Shown piece after piece: positions 21,483 to 32,012 of a stretch of DNA of 64,000 nucleotides (the first letter of the stretch is position 1; each line of letters begins with the position of its first letter). The notes beneath the pieces are model-generated. The model worked only from the letters and a program-made list of their open reading frames with translations. It searched no databases and was not told the origin of the DNA. This DNA is from Xanthostigma xanthostigma (taxonomy: Eukaryota > Arthropoda > Insecta > Raphidioptera > Raphidiidae), in assembly GCA_963575645.1 (NCBI GenBank), contig OY754467.1, positions 1,922,001-1,986,000 on the forward strand, read 5' to 3'. Both the position numbers and the translations under genes were made by a program.

Positions 21483-21520
21483 CTGAAGAAGATCCAAATC
21501 CGGATCGAAACGTTAATGTA
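21483..21520 (+). ncRNA. Hammerhead-like ribozyme core (best example)
   Basis: CTGAAGA, then a perfect 5-bp stem gatcc/ggatc with loop aaatcc, then GAAA, then a short stem III (cg/tg with loop ttaa) closed by A-T and followed by A as possible cleavage base. This is the order of a type I hammerhead. Stem I flanks (ccgtt / ttatt) do not pair well, the main weakness. Confidence 0.4.
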
Positions 21521-21717
21521 TTATTAATATTTTTTGTTAATATATTGTCTGAAAAATTAATCGACAATTTTATTTATTGAAGAATTCTAATCAGACGTTA
21601 ATCAAAGATTTGAATATTTATTGAACTATTGTTTAATCCGTTCAGTTGATTCAGCGTCAAAACTTTCGGTTATAATTGCTTGCTGTCCATACGTAGACTG
21701 AACGCTGTTTAAGCTGT

Positions 21718-22410
21718 TTGGATTTCGACCGGTCGGACGAGTCTCGGCCAGTCCGCCGTCCATACGTAGTCAGAACAAAGTTGTATTGGATTTCGACCGG
21801 TCAGATGTATAAGTGGTGTGTCCACATGACTCTTTATTGGGAGCTGGCTCCGTGCGCTCCGCTCACTAAAGAGTCGCTCAGAGGGAGTCGTTCAAAGGAG
21901 CGACACTAGACATTACGCACTACACAAGAGTGCAGACTGCAGAGGAGTCACGTAGCATTGCACAGCAGAATACACACTCTGAGCTCATTTTAATATGATT
22001 CTGATCTTATATTATTCGCATTTCGGATAAACTATAAAGTATAATAAAAGCTTAACAATAATTAAGTTTATTGTTACAATATTATATTCGTCAATGTGAA
22101 TGGTTTAAGTCATTGTAAACAGTGTGTCATTCAACATTAAACGACTCAGCAAAGATAACTCCGTATACGTGCAAAGTTGACTAGTGTCTCTGTGCCCCAT
22201 GCTGTGTGCGCTCTGCAAATGTGCGAATGCAACAGTACAGAACAGCTCAGCACAGAGCAATGGCACTCGGAGTGAGTCATTCACAAAAAAAAAGAGCGAC
22301 TCGCTCCGCTCCGAGAAAGGAGTCGTTCATTATGAACGACTCGCTCAGGAGCGACACATCAGCTGCAGTGGATTTCGACCGGTTACAATTAAAAAATACG
22401 ACACGTGGAA
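21718..22410. mobile_element. Composite: GC-rich element with nested hAT-like piece
   Basis: gatttcgaccggtcggacg at 21720 and gatttcgaccggt at 22373 belong to the same family as 34974-35220. Between them (about 21807-22360) lies a hAT-like unit: left agtggtgtgtc, right gacacatcagct, with repeated gagtcgttc/gaacgactc hairpins near both ends. Target duplication not resolved. Frames here are repeat-driven, not genes. Confidence 0.5.
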
Positions 22411-22508
22411 CTATGGCGCTCATACAGCTAAACTAATATCATAAAGAGTCGATTTATTTAATAACAGCTGTGGAACTATTTAATCTTATAAACAAAACTA
22501 TTGGATTA

Positions 22509-23106
22509 TTAGGGGTGGGAGGGGGAATGGCGCTCACTGGGTAATGGCGCTCACCTCTGTAACTCTGTCAAAAAGGAACGTAGCAACACGTCACGTCGCG
22601 TGAAGCGCGAGGGGAGGGGGCCTCTAATAGACAGCGATGCAAACGGACAGTCAGATCACGTCATGCGACCGTGAAGAGCGTGTCTTCGTTTGCGGGCGCG
22701 CTGATCTAATTTTTAATTAGGTGCTGAACAAGTTAAGTTGCTGGGCTCGCTATACTATGGATTCAGTGTTGCAGATTTGCGTAAACTTGTTTATAAATTT
22801 GCTGAGTGCAACACTATCAAAAACAATTTTGATCAAAGCAACAAAACAGCCGGATTGGATTGGGTACACTTCTTTTTGAGACTGAGCGGCATTACCTAAA
22901 GTCAGGGGCAATGCCGCTCAAACATGTTTTTTTAATAATGTTTTCCTACTACTAGTAGGTGAAAGATATATGCTTTTGTTGTTAAATTGTTGATTACTCG
23001 ATAATTAAAGACTTTGTTACTCTTCTTAATTTTGATTTATAATAAATAATTTAAAAAATACACCATGTTTTCCTTAAGTGAACGCCATTCCCCCGTCCTA
23101 CCCTAA
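22509..23106. mobile_element. MITE with ttagggg...aatggcg ends
   Basis: Left ttaggggtgggagggggaa and right complement of ttagggtaggacgggggaa are inverted over about 28 bp. Inside is a second hairpin, gagcggcatta...caatgccgctc (about 22880-22920). Superfamily not determined. Confidence 0.7.
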
Positions 23107-23594
23107 ACTTTGTTAATAATTGTATCTGTGCTGGAAGTTATATGATCTCTTCACAACTATAAAAATATTATTAAATTCAGTTATGAAGAAGGTCGTAAAA
23201 CATGTAATGGCTCTAAAAGCTGTGAAAAGAGTGGTGCAAGTTTTTCCAAACTATATCACTTGCATGTCGAGATATACGCAGTGCCTCGTCCGTGCAGAAG
23301 AAATAATTCATGTCTTTTGAAAGCTAATATTAAATTTAGCATCAGCTATAAGTTTTCAAACATATCATTATGTACACAGCTTTACACTGTAATGCAATAT
23401 TCTTTGACAAATAAGCTATTCGTGTCTCGAAAAGAACAGAAACTTTAAGTTATTCATGTCTTGAAATAATATGTAAAAAGTTCGGAAAGTGTAAATGTTC
23501 ATGGTTTCTACAGCAGACTGTTGAAAACTATTTTAAAGGAAAGCTTGGCGCTGTCTCAGAAACATATTAAAATTGGAAGAGGCTTATGTGTAAA
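23107..23594. other. Unassigned stretch
   Basis: Short overlapping frames without motifs; nothing else seen. Confidence 0.4.
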
Positions 23595-23662
23595 TGTTAC
23601 GGTCAATGTCCGGAATCCGGGAAATGTCGACATTGCCCGGATTCCGGACATTGATCGTAACA
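23595..23662. repeat. 68-bp palindrome with no spacer
   Basis: Arms of 34 bp, two mismatches, axis at gtc/gac (23628/23629). Core words: gtccggaatccggg. Not part of a recognised element. Confidence 0.85.
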
Positions 23663-24169
23663 TAAACATTCGAAAATACGTATTATAGGGGAGAAGGTAG
23701 GATTCTCAGAAAATGAACCAACATGTTAAGAAAGGAATTTTTAAAATTCATCCTCAAATGGAGTTAATTATATAATTTTTAGGTAAGAGTACGATAACTT
23801 GCTATGCAAAATATCCACTGGAAATTCACAATTATTGTTTTATATAACATATAACAGCGTTATTGGTCGTTTTAAGTGCGGAAAATTAATTTTTATAAAT
23901 TAATTTAAAAAAATTAAATATGGTATAGTAAGTATATTATTTACTATAGCGATCGCTATCTTGTCTTATATAGCGATAAGAAAAGAGAAAGTTATATATA
24001 CCTGTATCTATGATAAACAAAGATAGAAATATCAATTGGTTGGAATGAAATACAATTGAACGTTCAGGGCAGAGTCGTATTTGGAAATTTTAATTTATAA
24101 AACGAATTTTAAATTTAAAACTCACATTTTCATGAAGATTGAAAACCACCGCTTTTTTTGATAAAGGGG
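23663..24169. other. Unassigned AT-rich stretch
   Basis: Nothing recognisable. Confidence 0.4.
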
Positions 24170-24385
24170 TATGCGAATTGTCTCGCAGTGAAACGGGAAG
24201 GGGCAAATGTGGAGTTTTTAAAAAAACAATTCCGGGGTGAACGATAAACGGGTATGCGAATTGTAATTCTGGAGTGAACGATAAAGGGGTATGCGCATTG
24301 TCTCGCAGTGAAACGGGAAGGGGCAAATGTGGAGTTTTTAAAAAAACAATTCCGGGGTGAACGATAAACGGGTATGCGAATCTAA
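24170..24385. repeat. Tandem duplication, ~120-bp unit
   Basis: The block tctcgcagtgaaacgggaag ... gataaacgggtatgcgaa occurs twice (about 24180-24260 and 24300-24380), identical over some 80 bp. A 106-codon minus frame running through it is repeat-driven. Confidence 0.85.
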
Positions 24386-24794
24386 ATACGACCCTGCTTC
24401 CATAACACAATCGAAAGCTGCATACAAAGTGAGATAGTTATACAATAATTCTACACCAGTTGCTATGACGTGTATTTGTGATTTTTGATTGGTTAGATTC
24501 AAAAAATGACAGTGAAAGACGAAAAGTAGTTCCATTTTTTTCACGTATTTTTGAGGAAATTTGTGAATAATCCGCAAAGTTTTTTTTTTTGAACGTCAAA
24601 ATTTAGCGTTTTCTATGACTTAAAAAAAAATTTCAAAATTTGGGTGCATAGTGTTATCGAACTGGACCCTAATTTTTAAATTTTTAAAAATGTCAAATGT
24701 CGGATAATTTTAGATGGTAGGTACTATAAACATTTCTGCAGACATCCGATAAATAACCAACAAAATATACTGTAATACTTTTGTATAATTGATA
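24386..24794. other. Unassigned stretch
   Basis: Nothing recognisable. Confidence 0.4.
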
Positions 24795-25460
24795 CTAGCG
24801 GTCCCATCCGGTTTCACCCGGGTGCAAAAGAACGCACATTCATCTTAGTTTACCGAGATGAATGTTGTGTCCAAATTTCATGATGATCGGAGTTACCGTT
24901 CAAAAATTTTTGTCGATAAAAAGCAGTATTTACACTTTTTTTAAGTAATAAATTTCTTTTAAATCAATAATTACTGTAATTAAAAAAATATAATAAATAT
25001 TTAATTGAAAACACTGTAGGAAAATTATTTTTATACAGGTACCTACCTATAGTTATAACAGTTTTCAAATGAGCTATTAATTAGATTTATTTAATTTTAA
25101 TCAGTCGTAAATAAAATTTACATAAATTTAAATGTTCGCACAACATAGGGCTCGAACCCACGACCCTGTTATTAACAGACGCATGCTCTACCGACTGAGC
25201 CAGCCGGGCTTGTGAATGTACAACGCTAATATTGGTATATTCAGTTAGGGCATTTCACTTGATTAGAAGCTTATTTTTGAGATACATTTTGCAACATTTT
25301 TCATTGATGCTCCGCTCCTATTGGTCGTAGCGTGATATTATATAGCCTATAGCATTCCTCGATAAATGGGCTATCCAACAAAAAAAATTTCAATTTGAAC
25401 CAGTAATATCTGAGATTAGCGCGTTCAACCAAACAAACAAACTCTTCAGCTTAGTATAGA
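24795..25460 (-). mobile_element. Helitron, family 1, long copy D
   Basis: CTAG at 24795, hairpin just inside, tRNA-Lys-like block at 25137-25209, TCTATACTAAG at 25460 (the 5' end has lost the word atatataa). This copy and that at 40600 share an extra AT-rich spacer (gcagtatt...gaaaacactgtagg), a subfamily marker. Confidence 0.88.
25137..25209 (-). pseudogene. tRNA-Lys-like block in Helitron D
   Basis: Full-length; 5' gcccggctggctcagtcgg is close to a real tRNA-Lys. Anticodon loop ctgttaa reads GTT; anticodon stem and acceptor are mismatched. Confidence 0.8.
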
Positions 25461-25865
25461 TTGTACAGAAGCTAGTGAAACAAATTTTACAGTGCTGTAA
25501 ATTCTAACATTATTAAAATTATATTTTCATTTCCACAGACTTGAAAACGCTGTTTTAATAGGTTTTTAGACGCGTTGTAGAAAAACAATGTTTATAAGCT
25601 GCAACTCTCCATACAATAGAAAATAACCCAATTTAAATACTAATGTATAAATAATTATCTTATTTAAGTACTAAACTTTGTAAGTTTAAACGAGTTTACA
25701 TTCTTCAATTAAAACGATCAATCAACATGGTAGCGCACACAAATAGTGTAAATTAATTACGACATGGCTGCTATTCTCGAATGAAAACAGAAATTATGAT
25801 CGTTGTATTCCCATACAGAACGTAGAACTACAAAATTTACCGTAGGGGAAGATTGCGATCTTTGG
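25461..25865. other. Unassigned AT-rich stretch
   Basis: Nothing recognisable. Confidence 0.4.
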
Positions 25866-25918
25866 ACCGGCTCTTAATATCAAGGTCGTGGGTTCGAGCC
25901 CCACGTTTTCCTTTCTAA

Positions 25919-26698
25919 TAGGCCCCACTCACGATCAAACTTCATGCCACAGTTCAGTGTTCAGTGAAGTTGGACCGATTAATCGAAAGACTGACTGGCA
26001 CCACACACAGTTCATGCAAACTGCTCAGTTTTTAAAATTTTTTGTGTTCAGTTTGGTTCAGTTGTTGGCATACACTCGTCGAGTATAGATATATAAAATA
26101 TATATTATATACATACTATAATATTATACTATAGATAACTAATAAGAACTAAATGAGTTATTTAAATGGTGAGGATTGGCTGTTCATAGCTGTGGGATTG
26201 TATTTAAAACAGAGAAATAAGAAAAAAAAGAAGAATATGGGTGAAAAATTGGTTAGAAATGCGTGATTCAAGAATTCATGTTTATTTGATTAATGAATTA
26301 CATCTTGAGGCGATTGATTGGAATAATTATTTACGAATGGATGAATTAACTTACAATTATTTACTGGAATTAGCTACCACATTTATTAAGAACCAGGATA
26401 CAAATATGCAAAAATCTATTTCTACACAAGAAAGACTTGCAGCAACATTGAGATTTTTGGCTTCTGGTTGTACAAAACACAGAACTCCAAAAACTGAACT
26501 GAAAAAAACCCACACACACAGCAGTTTACTTGAACACTGAACTAAAAGCCGTTCAAAAATCAAGATGCATTTGATGAGTTCATGCTTGACTTCAGTGCTG
26601 GTTTCAGTGTTTATTTGTCCCACACATTATCATGCTTCACTGAACTATAAGTTTGAACACTGAACTGTGGCATGAAGTTTGATCGTGAGTGGGGCCTA
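25919..26698 (+). mobile_element. PIF/Harbinger element inside Helitron E
   Basis: Ends taggccccactcacgatcaa and its complement are inverted over about 40 bp, flanked by TAA on both sides (25916-25918, 26699-26701), the TWA duplication of PIF/Harbinger. Removing it restores continuous Helitron sequence. It carries the N-terminal part of a transposase (26153-26490) and was internally deleted after that; the right third is noncoding with repeated ttcagtgttca words. Confidence 0.92.
26153..26540 (+). pseudogene. Harbinger transposase, N-terminal fragment
   Basis: Reading from ATG at 26153 gives MSYLNGEDWLFIAVGLYLKQ and a lysine run; the frame then shifts by one near 26235 into WVKNWLEMRDSRIHVY..., continuing LRMDELTYNYLLELATTFI, then ISTQERLAATLRFLASG. 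This order, an W-V-x-x-W-L block, a NYLRM block and ERLAxTLRFLATG, is the N-terminal region of PIF/Harbinger DDE transposases. After LASG the reading enters unrelated residues and stops at 26538-26540, so the whole catalytic domain is missing. The frameshift and deletion make it non-functional; it marks how the non-autonomous copy formed. Confidence 0.9.
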
Positions 26699-26728
26699 TA
26701 AGGCTTACATTTAAATTTATTTTAATTT

Positions 26729-26990
26729 TCAAATCTTTAATTAACGTCTGATTAGAACTCTTCAATAAATAAAATTATCGACCAATTTTTCAGACAATAT
26801 ATTAACAAAAAATATATAGGTAATTAATACATTAACGTTTCAATCCAGATTTGGACCTTCTTCAGAATTGATCTAAAAAATATAAAAAATAATTAATATT
26901 TAAAATCTAATTCGCTTTTTCTAGAATCTTTCAAAATTATTACTGATTATGAAAATAGTGAAAAAATTGGTCGATAATTTTATTTATTTT
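26729..26990 (-). mobile_element. Penelope-like terminal fragment
   Basis: Minus-strand copy of the repeat at 21476-21625, with ttctgaagaagg...gattgaaacg at 26838-26866. Stem II bases are ggtcc/ggatt, so two G-C pairs became G-T wobbles and pairing is kept. The piece is inserted in Helitron E and ends with part of a second, inverted arm (attggtcgataatttta). Confidence 0.55.
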
Positions 26991-27337
26991 AATTTTATTT
27001 ACGACTAATTAAAATTAAATAAATCTAATTAATAGCTCATTTGAAAACTGTTATAACTATAGGTACCTATATAAAAATAATTATCCTATAGTGTTTTCAA
27101 TTAAATATTTATTATATTTTACTAACTACGGTAAATATTAATTTAAAAGAAATTTATTACTTAAAAAAAGTATAAATACTGCTTTTTATCGACAAAAACT
27201 TTTGAACGGTAACTCCGATCATTATGAAATTTGGACACAACATTCATCTCGGTAAACTAAGATGAATGTACGTACTCATGTCCCTCCCTTCCCCATTCGT
27301 TCTTTTGCATCCGGGTGAAACCGGACGGGACCGCTAG

Positions 27338-27515
27338 TCTAATATAATTATTGCTAAAATATTTAATCGCTGTCAAGTTATTTTTTTAGTTGCAAATAGT
27401 CGTCTGCAAAATTATTTCTCATTTTAAAATATAATGTCGTGCTGTCAAGAAATATTGTTTATTTATTTTAAAACATTTTTGAAGCATAAAGTAAATTTTG
27501 TGAAACTCAGTGCTT
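27338..27515. other. Short unassigned gap
   Basis: AT-rich; nothing recognised. Confidence 0.4.
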
Positions 27516-27762
27516 AATAATAATAATAATAATACTATAGCTTTTTTCATCCCACTATTGGGCAAAGGCCTCCCCCAGGTCTGTCTATGTCTTCATGTTT
27601 TTAGAAGTACGATGCCAATACTTTCCAGCTAACTTTTCTATATTATCTTTCCACCTTTTCTTCTGTCTTCTTTGCTTCCTTTTACCGTCTTTTGGATACC
27701 ATTCCGTTATTATATTTGTCCATTTATCGTTAATCATTCTTGCTATATGCCCTGCCCAATAA
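27516..27762 (-). pseudogene. 5'-truncated LINE, ORF2 C-terminus
   Basis: On the minus strand from about 27761 the reading is WAGHIARMINDKWTNIITEW, then PKDGKRKQRRQKKRWKDNI, then WHRTSKNMKT and a stop at 27585-27587. WAGHIARM...KRWxDDI...TWxDLGEAFAQ is the conserved C-terminal end of RTE-like non-LTR retrotransposon ORF2. The expected tryptophan after MKT is a TAG, and beyond it the frame continues TDLGEAFAQ before a second stop, so a nonsense change is likely. The family's 3' tail survives as an ATT/AAT run at 27516-27533. Everything upstream, including the reverse transcriptase, is missing: a dead-on-arrival copy. Confidence 0.85.
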
Positions 27763-27773
27763 AAAAAAAAAAA

Positions 27774-28190
27774 TGGTTGTCTGTAAAGTCGGTTTACGGA
27801 CGATAGTTTTCCGTGATAAAGTATTCCGCTCGAATATCATATTTAATAATACATAACCTAAATTTTAGTAATTGTCAAACTATATTTTTACCGACTAATA
27901 ATTTGATCAACCAAAGCAAAATACATATTTTTAAGCAATTATAAAAGACATTTAAAAGAATGTATATATATTATATATTTGTTAACAAACCGTATAATTT
28001 ATCTGGCCATCTGTCAGATGTAGCTTTCGCTGGAACAGCCGAAAAAAATGTTGAACGCACACTAATCTCTGACGTCACGCGAGAAGAGAGAGACTATCGC
28101 TTATATCGCGCTCTCGCTTGCGGAACGTTACTCTTTTTCGTGCGTGCAGCCGGTGTTTCATCAATTTATAAGACGTTATCACGTCAAAAA
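27774..28190. repeat. Dispersed repeat T, copy 2
   Basis: Starts ggttgtctgtaaagtcgg and ends agacgttatcacgtcaaaa, inverted relative to copy 1. The centre differs (a block with gagagagactatcgc), so the family has variable middles. Confidence 0.7.
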
Positions 28191-28790
28191 CAGTAGTAAT
28201 TAAATAAATTTTGCGATAACAGATTGATATTTGCCAAGAGCATTTTCAAATTGAGTACCGACCGCTGGTAGAAAACCTTCTCGATTCAAAGAGGCGAGGC
28301 ATACGGTTTATTTTAAGAGGCAATATTACAACCCTCCACTGCGAAGAATCAATTGTCTTTGTACAGCTCCAATACTCCAAACGTTGGAGAATAAACACAC
28401 TTGACAAGACTTATGTAATATCGTTTCCGTTGATCATTTAACTATACAACAAATGCAGTCATTGTGTTCAACTGTTTACGTGAACATGCATCATTCATTT
28501 GTTTTATGTGCATCTCTTAGAATACGACGCGACGCAGCGAAATAAATGCAATTGATTTATACTTATTTATTCGATGCAAGTCTAAGTTTACGAGAATTCG
28601 AATAATTGTAACAAGTTACGAATTACTGTCAGTTGTAACTAATTAAATTAATTAAAAACTAAACCGGTATTAAATCACTACCAGCATAAATACTCGTTGT
28701 GTACAGTTGCGTGACAAAGAATGTACACAGTGGAGTCTCTGCAACGTGATAATCCCAAAGTTACAAATGTTTTAATACTCGAAATACAAA
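28191..28790. other. Unassigned stretch
   Basis: No gene or terminal repeats seen. Confidence 0.4.
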
Positions 28791-29408
28791 TCTATACTAA
28801 TATATAAAGCTGAAGAGTTTGTTTGTTTGTTTGAACGCGCTAATCTCAGGAAATACTGGTTCAAATTGAAAAACATTTTTTATGTTGGATAGCCCATTTA
28901 TCGAGGAAGGCTATAGGCTATATAAAATCAGGCTACGACCATTAGGAGCAGAGCATTAATGAAAAATGTTGCAAAATGTATCTCAAAAATAAGCTTCTAT
29001 TCAGGTGAAATGCACTAACTAAATATACTCATATTAGCTTTGTGAGTACACAACCCCGAATGGCTCAATCGGTAGAGCATGCGAGTGTCAATATCAGAAT
29101 CGTGGGTTCGAGCCCTACGTTGGGCGTATATATTTTTATTTTATTTTTTATTTTCTACATTGCTTTCTTCTAAGGCTTACATTTAATTTATTTTAATTTT
29201 ATTTAATTAATTAAAGAAAAATATTAGTTAAAAAAAGTATAAATACTTACTGCTTTTTATCGACAAAAACTTTTGAACTGTAACTCCGATCATCATAAAA
29301 TTTGGACACAACATTCATCTCGTTAAACTAAGATGAATGTGTGTACTCATGTTCCTCCCTTCCCCATTCGTTCTTTTACACCCGAGTGAAACCGGACGGG
29401 ACCGCTAG
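28791..29408 (+). mobile_element. Helitron, family 1, long copy G
   Basis: TCTATACTAATATATAAAG start, tRNA-Lys-like block at 29054-29126, hairpin (with one mutation, cccgagtg) and GACCGCTAG end. Confidence 0.92.
29054..29126 (+). pseudogene. tRNA-Lys-like block in Helitron G
   Basis: Full length; anticodon loop gtgtcaa reads GTC; T arm gtgggttcgagccctac intact. Confidence 0.8.
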
Positions 29409-29612
29409 TATAATATACTTATTAATATAACAAACCTAATAGTTCAAGAGATACTGAGCTTTTTTGAAGCTCATTTGGGCACGGAAGTCGTTTTTCAAAT
29501 AAACTAAAATCGTAACTTAGTCTGTCATAGAACAGTTTTAAAGATTCCTAGAGCGAATTTTCAGTTTTCATCATTTTTTTCTGTTTATATTTTTTGTACC
29601 TATTTTCTATAT

Positions 29613-29953
29613 TCTATACTAATATATAAAGCTGAAAAGTTTGTGTGTTTGTTTGGTTGAACGCGCTAATCTCAGGAACTACTGGTTCGAATTGAACAAT
29701 TTTTTTTTTGCTGGATAGCCCATTTATCGAGGAAGGCTATAGGCTATATATCACGCTGCGACCAAGGGCGGAGCATCAATGAGAAATAGAACTCAAAATT
29801 TGTCCGTCCGACAAAAACTTTTGAACGGTAACTCCGATCATCATGAAATTTGGACACAACATTCATCTCGGTCAACGAAGATGAACGTGCGTACTCATGC
29901 CCCTCCCCCCATTCGTTCTTTTGCACCCGGGTAAAACCGGGCGGGACCGCTAG
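29613..29953 (+). mobile_element. Helitron, family 1, short copy H
   Basis: TCTATACTAATATATAAAG to GACCGCTAG, 341 bp, no tRNA block. Only about 200 bp after copy G, same orientation. Confidence 0.92.
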
Positions 29954-30222
29954 TATTAAAATAAAACGTTAACCGATGAATATCAGAAGTGAATTAGTTT
30001 ATGGTTTTTATATTATAAGCTGTATTTAAAATAATTTTCACACTGTTGTACTATTCCAGAAGAGATTCTTGTAGCAATTGTTTATTGTTACATACGTGAT
30101 TACAATACCTCCATTGTTTTGGGTGAGAACATGCTAAAACGTTCAAATAAACAGTTATTCTCCTTAAGTCACATGATAATCATTAAAAAAGTATGTTTCG
30201 GAATTGCTACAGTAGTATCCAT
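29954..30222. other. Short unassigned gap
   Basis: Includes the left target duplication gtatccat (30215-30222) of the next element. Confidence 0.4.
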
Positions 30223-30558
30223 TAGAGCTGTAAAAGTAACGAGAAATTGTGTACCCGTATGTATTCGTTACTTAAAGAACCAGTACCCGTTACTTTCGTA
30301 TCGTTACGTTACTCGTTACTTTTCATACGACATACAATCGTGTACTAACAGCATCAAGCATGTACCATCGCATCGAGGCGCGTCGCACACGTGATACGGT
30401 ATGACTTAGTTCGTATAACGTATGACCGCATCAAACGAGTCGAACTGACATGGATACGACAAATGCGAGTAACGAAATGAATTTGTAAGTAACGATTCGT
30501 TACTTCGAGTCAGACGCTGTACCTGTTACTCAGTAACGAATACATACGGTTTGTACTA
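30223..30558. mobile_element. hAT-like MITE, 336 bp, gttact-rich
   Basis: Flanked by an exact 8-bp duplication gtatccat (30215-30222 and 30559-30566). Terminal repeats are imperfect (tagagctgtaaa / tttgtacta), but the subterminal word ccgtatgtattcgttact occurs at both ends inverted. The interior repeats cgttact many times. A 91-codon frame overlapping it is repeat-driven. Confidence 0.85.
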
Positions 30559-31070
30559 GTATCCATTGCTGACTTAGCAGGTTACAAAGAAATATGACTT
30601 TTGAACACAATATTCAGTACAGAAAATCTGCTTTACCAAAAAAAAATCCATATACTAAAATTCACAGACGCTAAGGACCTACAGTCTCTCTTGAACGCAT
30701 CCATCCGACGGAACGATGTAACCTTTACTCTGCTAGCCTTGCTTGGAGGTGGAGTTAAACGTTAAATAAAATTTAATCTGATGTCGCGGTGTCAGTTACG
30801 TAATTCGGAAATGATTTACGACGGTGCTGCACCCGTGCGTTACGTCGGCACGACGGAAAATTTAAAACCCAGCCGTGAAAACAAATAATAATTATTGTAA
30901 ATATTAGCTGAAGGTGCGTACCGAATTATAAACCCAGGTAAACACACTTTAACAGAAGTACGCTCGGTTACAAAAATATGGATAAGAGGTAAGTTTGATA
31001 TAGGCAAAAATCCATTTAAAAAAAAAAAACATGAGTGACCATAATATCTGCGTGTTATTTATATATTAGA
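30559..31070. other. Unassigned stretch
   Basis: Nothing recognisable. Confidence 0.4.
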
Positions 31071-31087
31071 CTAGCGGTCCCGTCCGG

Positions 31088-31687
31088 TAGGGATGTGACA
31101 TTGAATGAAAAAATCGATTAATTAATAATCGATTTTTTTAGTCTGAATATAAATCGATTTTTAAAAAATCGATTTTAAAAGAAATAATCGATTTTTGTAG
31201 AAAAATCGATTTTTTCTATATAACAGAACTAAGAGAATAATATTAAAAATTTATTAGAATGAAAATCATTTAAAATGGTAAGTATAATAATAATAACAAC
31301 CAAAATGCCAACCTTATGGTTATTGATACAGATTAGAATTGTTGAAACAATTTCTAGTACAAATTGACATTTTATTACAAATTGTAATTTACAAGAAAAA
31401 TAAAACCAAACGATAAGAATAAAAAATAAACCGACAAGTTTTTGGTATGAAAACTAAAATAGAAAACAAATCATGCTTTAAACTTTGAATTTAAAGAATC
31501 AAAAAACTAAAAAGAATCGTTTGTCGCACAGATGGCATCATTTACAAAAATCGATTAAAATGTGTAATTTTTATAATCGATTCATTAAAAATCGATTATT
31601 GTCATAAATAAAATCGATTACAAGAAATCGATTATAAGAAAAAAATAATCGATTAAAATAAAAATCGATTATTTTTTCACATCCCTA
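31088..31687. mobile_element. hAT MITE with atcgatt arrays
   Basis: Ends tagggatgtga / tcacatcccta are inverted, with an exact 8-bp duplication ccgtccgg (31080-31087, 31688-31695) taken from the Helitron end. Thirteen copies of atcgatt crowd the two subterminal regions (six left, seven right), while the 300-bp middle has none. Subterminal arrays of this kind in hAT elements bind transposase. Confidence 0.95.
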
Positions 31688-31939
31688 CCGTCCGGTTTCA
31701 CCCGGGTGTAAAAGAACGAATGGAGAAGGAAGGAACATGAGTACACACATTCATCTTAGTTTACCGAGATTAATGCTGTGTTCAAATTTCATGATGATCG
31801 GAGTTACTGATAAAAAAAGCAGTGTTTATACTTTTTTTAATTAATAATTTTTTTTTAATTAATTAAATAAAATTAAAGTAAATTTAAATGTAAGCCTTAG
31901 AAGAAAGCAAAGTAGAAAATATAAAAATAAAAATACATT

Positions 31940-32012
31940 CGCCCAACGTGGGGTTCGAACCCACGACCCTGATATTGACAGTCGCATGCGCTCTACCGAT
32001 TGAGCCAGTCGG
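31940..32012 (-). pseudogene. tRNA-Lys-like block in Helitron F
   Basis: Near full length with a 2-nt insertion in the anticodon arm (gcatgcgctctacc). Not functional as a tRNA. Confidence 0.75.

Larger units (their letters stand above)
21186..21625 (+). mobile_element. Penelope-like element with direct terminal repeats
   Basis: Two direct repeats, 21186-21306 (5'-truncated) and 21476-21625, each running from ggatcgaaacgttaatg to tcagacgttaatcaaag. Between them is a 50-codon frame (21323-21475). Direct repeats bracketing a short unit, plus the hammerhead-like core in the downstream repeat, fit the pLTR arrangement of Penelope-like elements. There is no reverse transcriptase or GIY-YIG nuclease here, so this is a non-autonomous derivative at most. 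Confidence 0.5.
25866..27337 (+). mobile_element. Helitron, family 1, relic E, twice interrupted
   Basis: The relic begins inside the tRNA-Lys-like block (25869-25906) and ends at a complete 3' hairpin and CTAG (27334-27337). It is split by a Harbinger element (25919-26698) and a Penelope-like fragment (about 26729-26990). The 5' end is lost. The anticodon loop retains ctcttaa-like sequence, closer to the CTT ancestor than the other copies. Confidence 0.85.

Noticed and set aside
24090..24410. 106-codon minus frame with internal peptide repeat
   Set aside because: The peptide repeat is the ~120-bp DNA duplication; no known protein.
26153..26540. Intact Harbinger transposase gene
   Set aside because: There is a frameshift near 26235 and the catalytic domain is absent.
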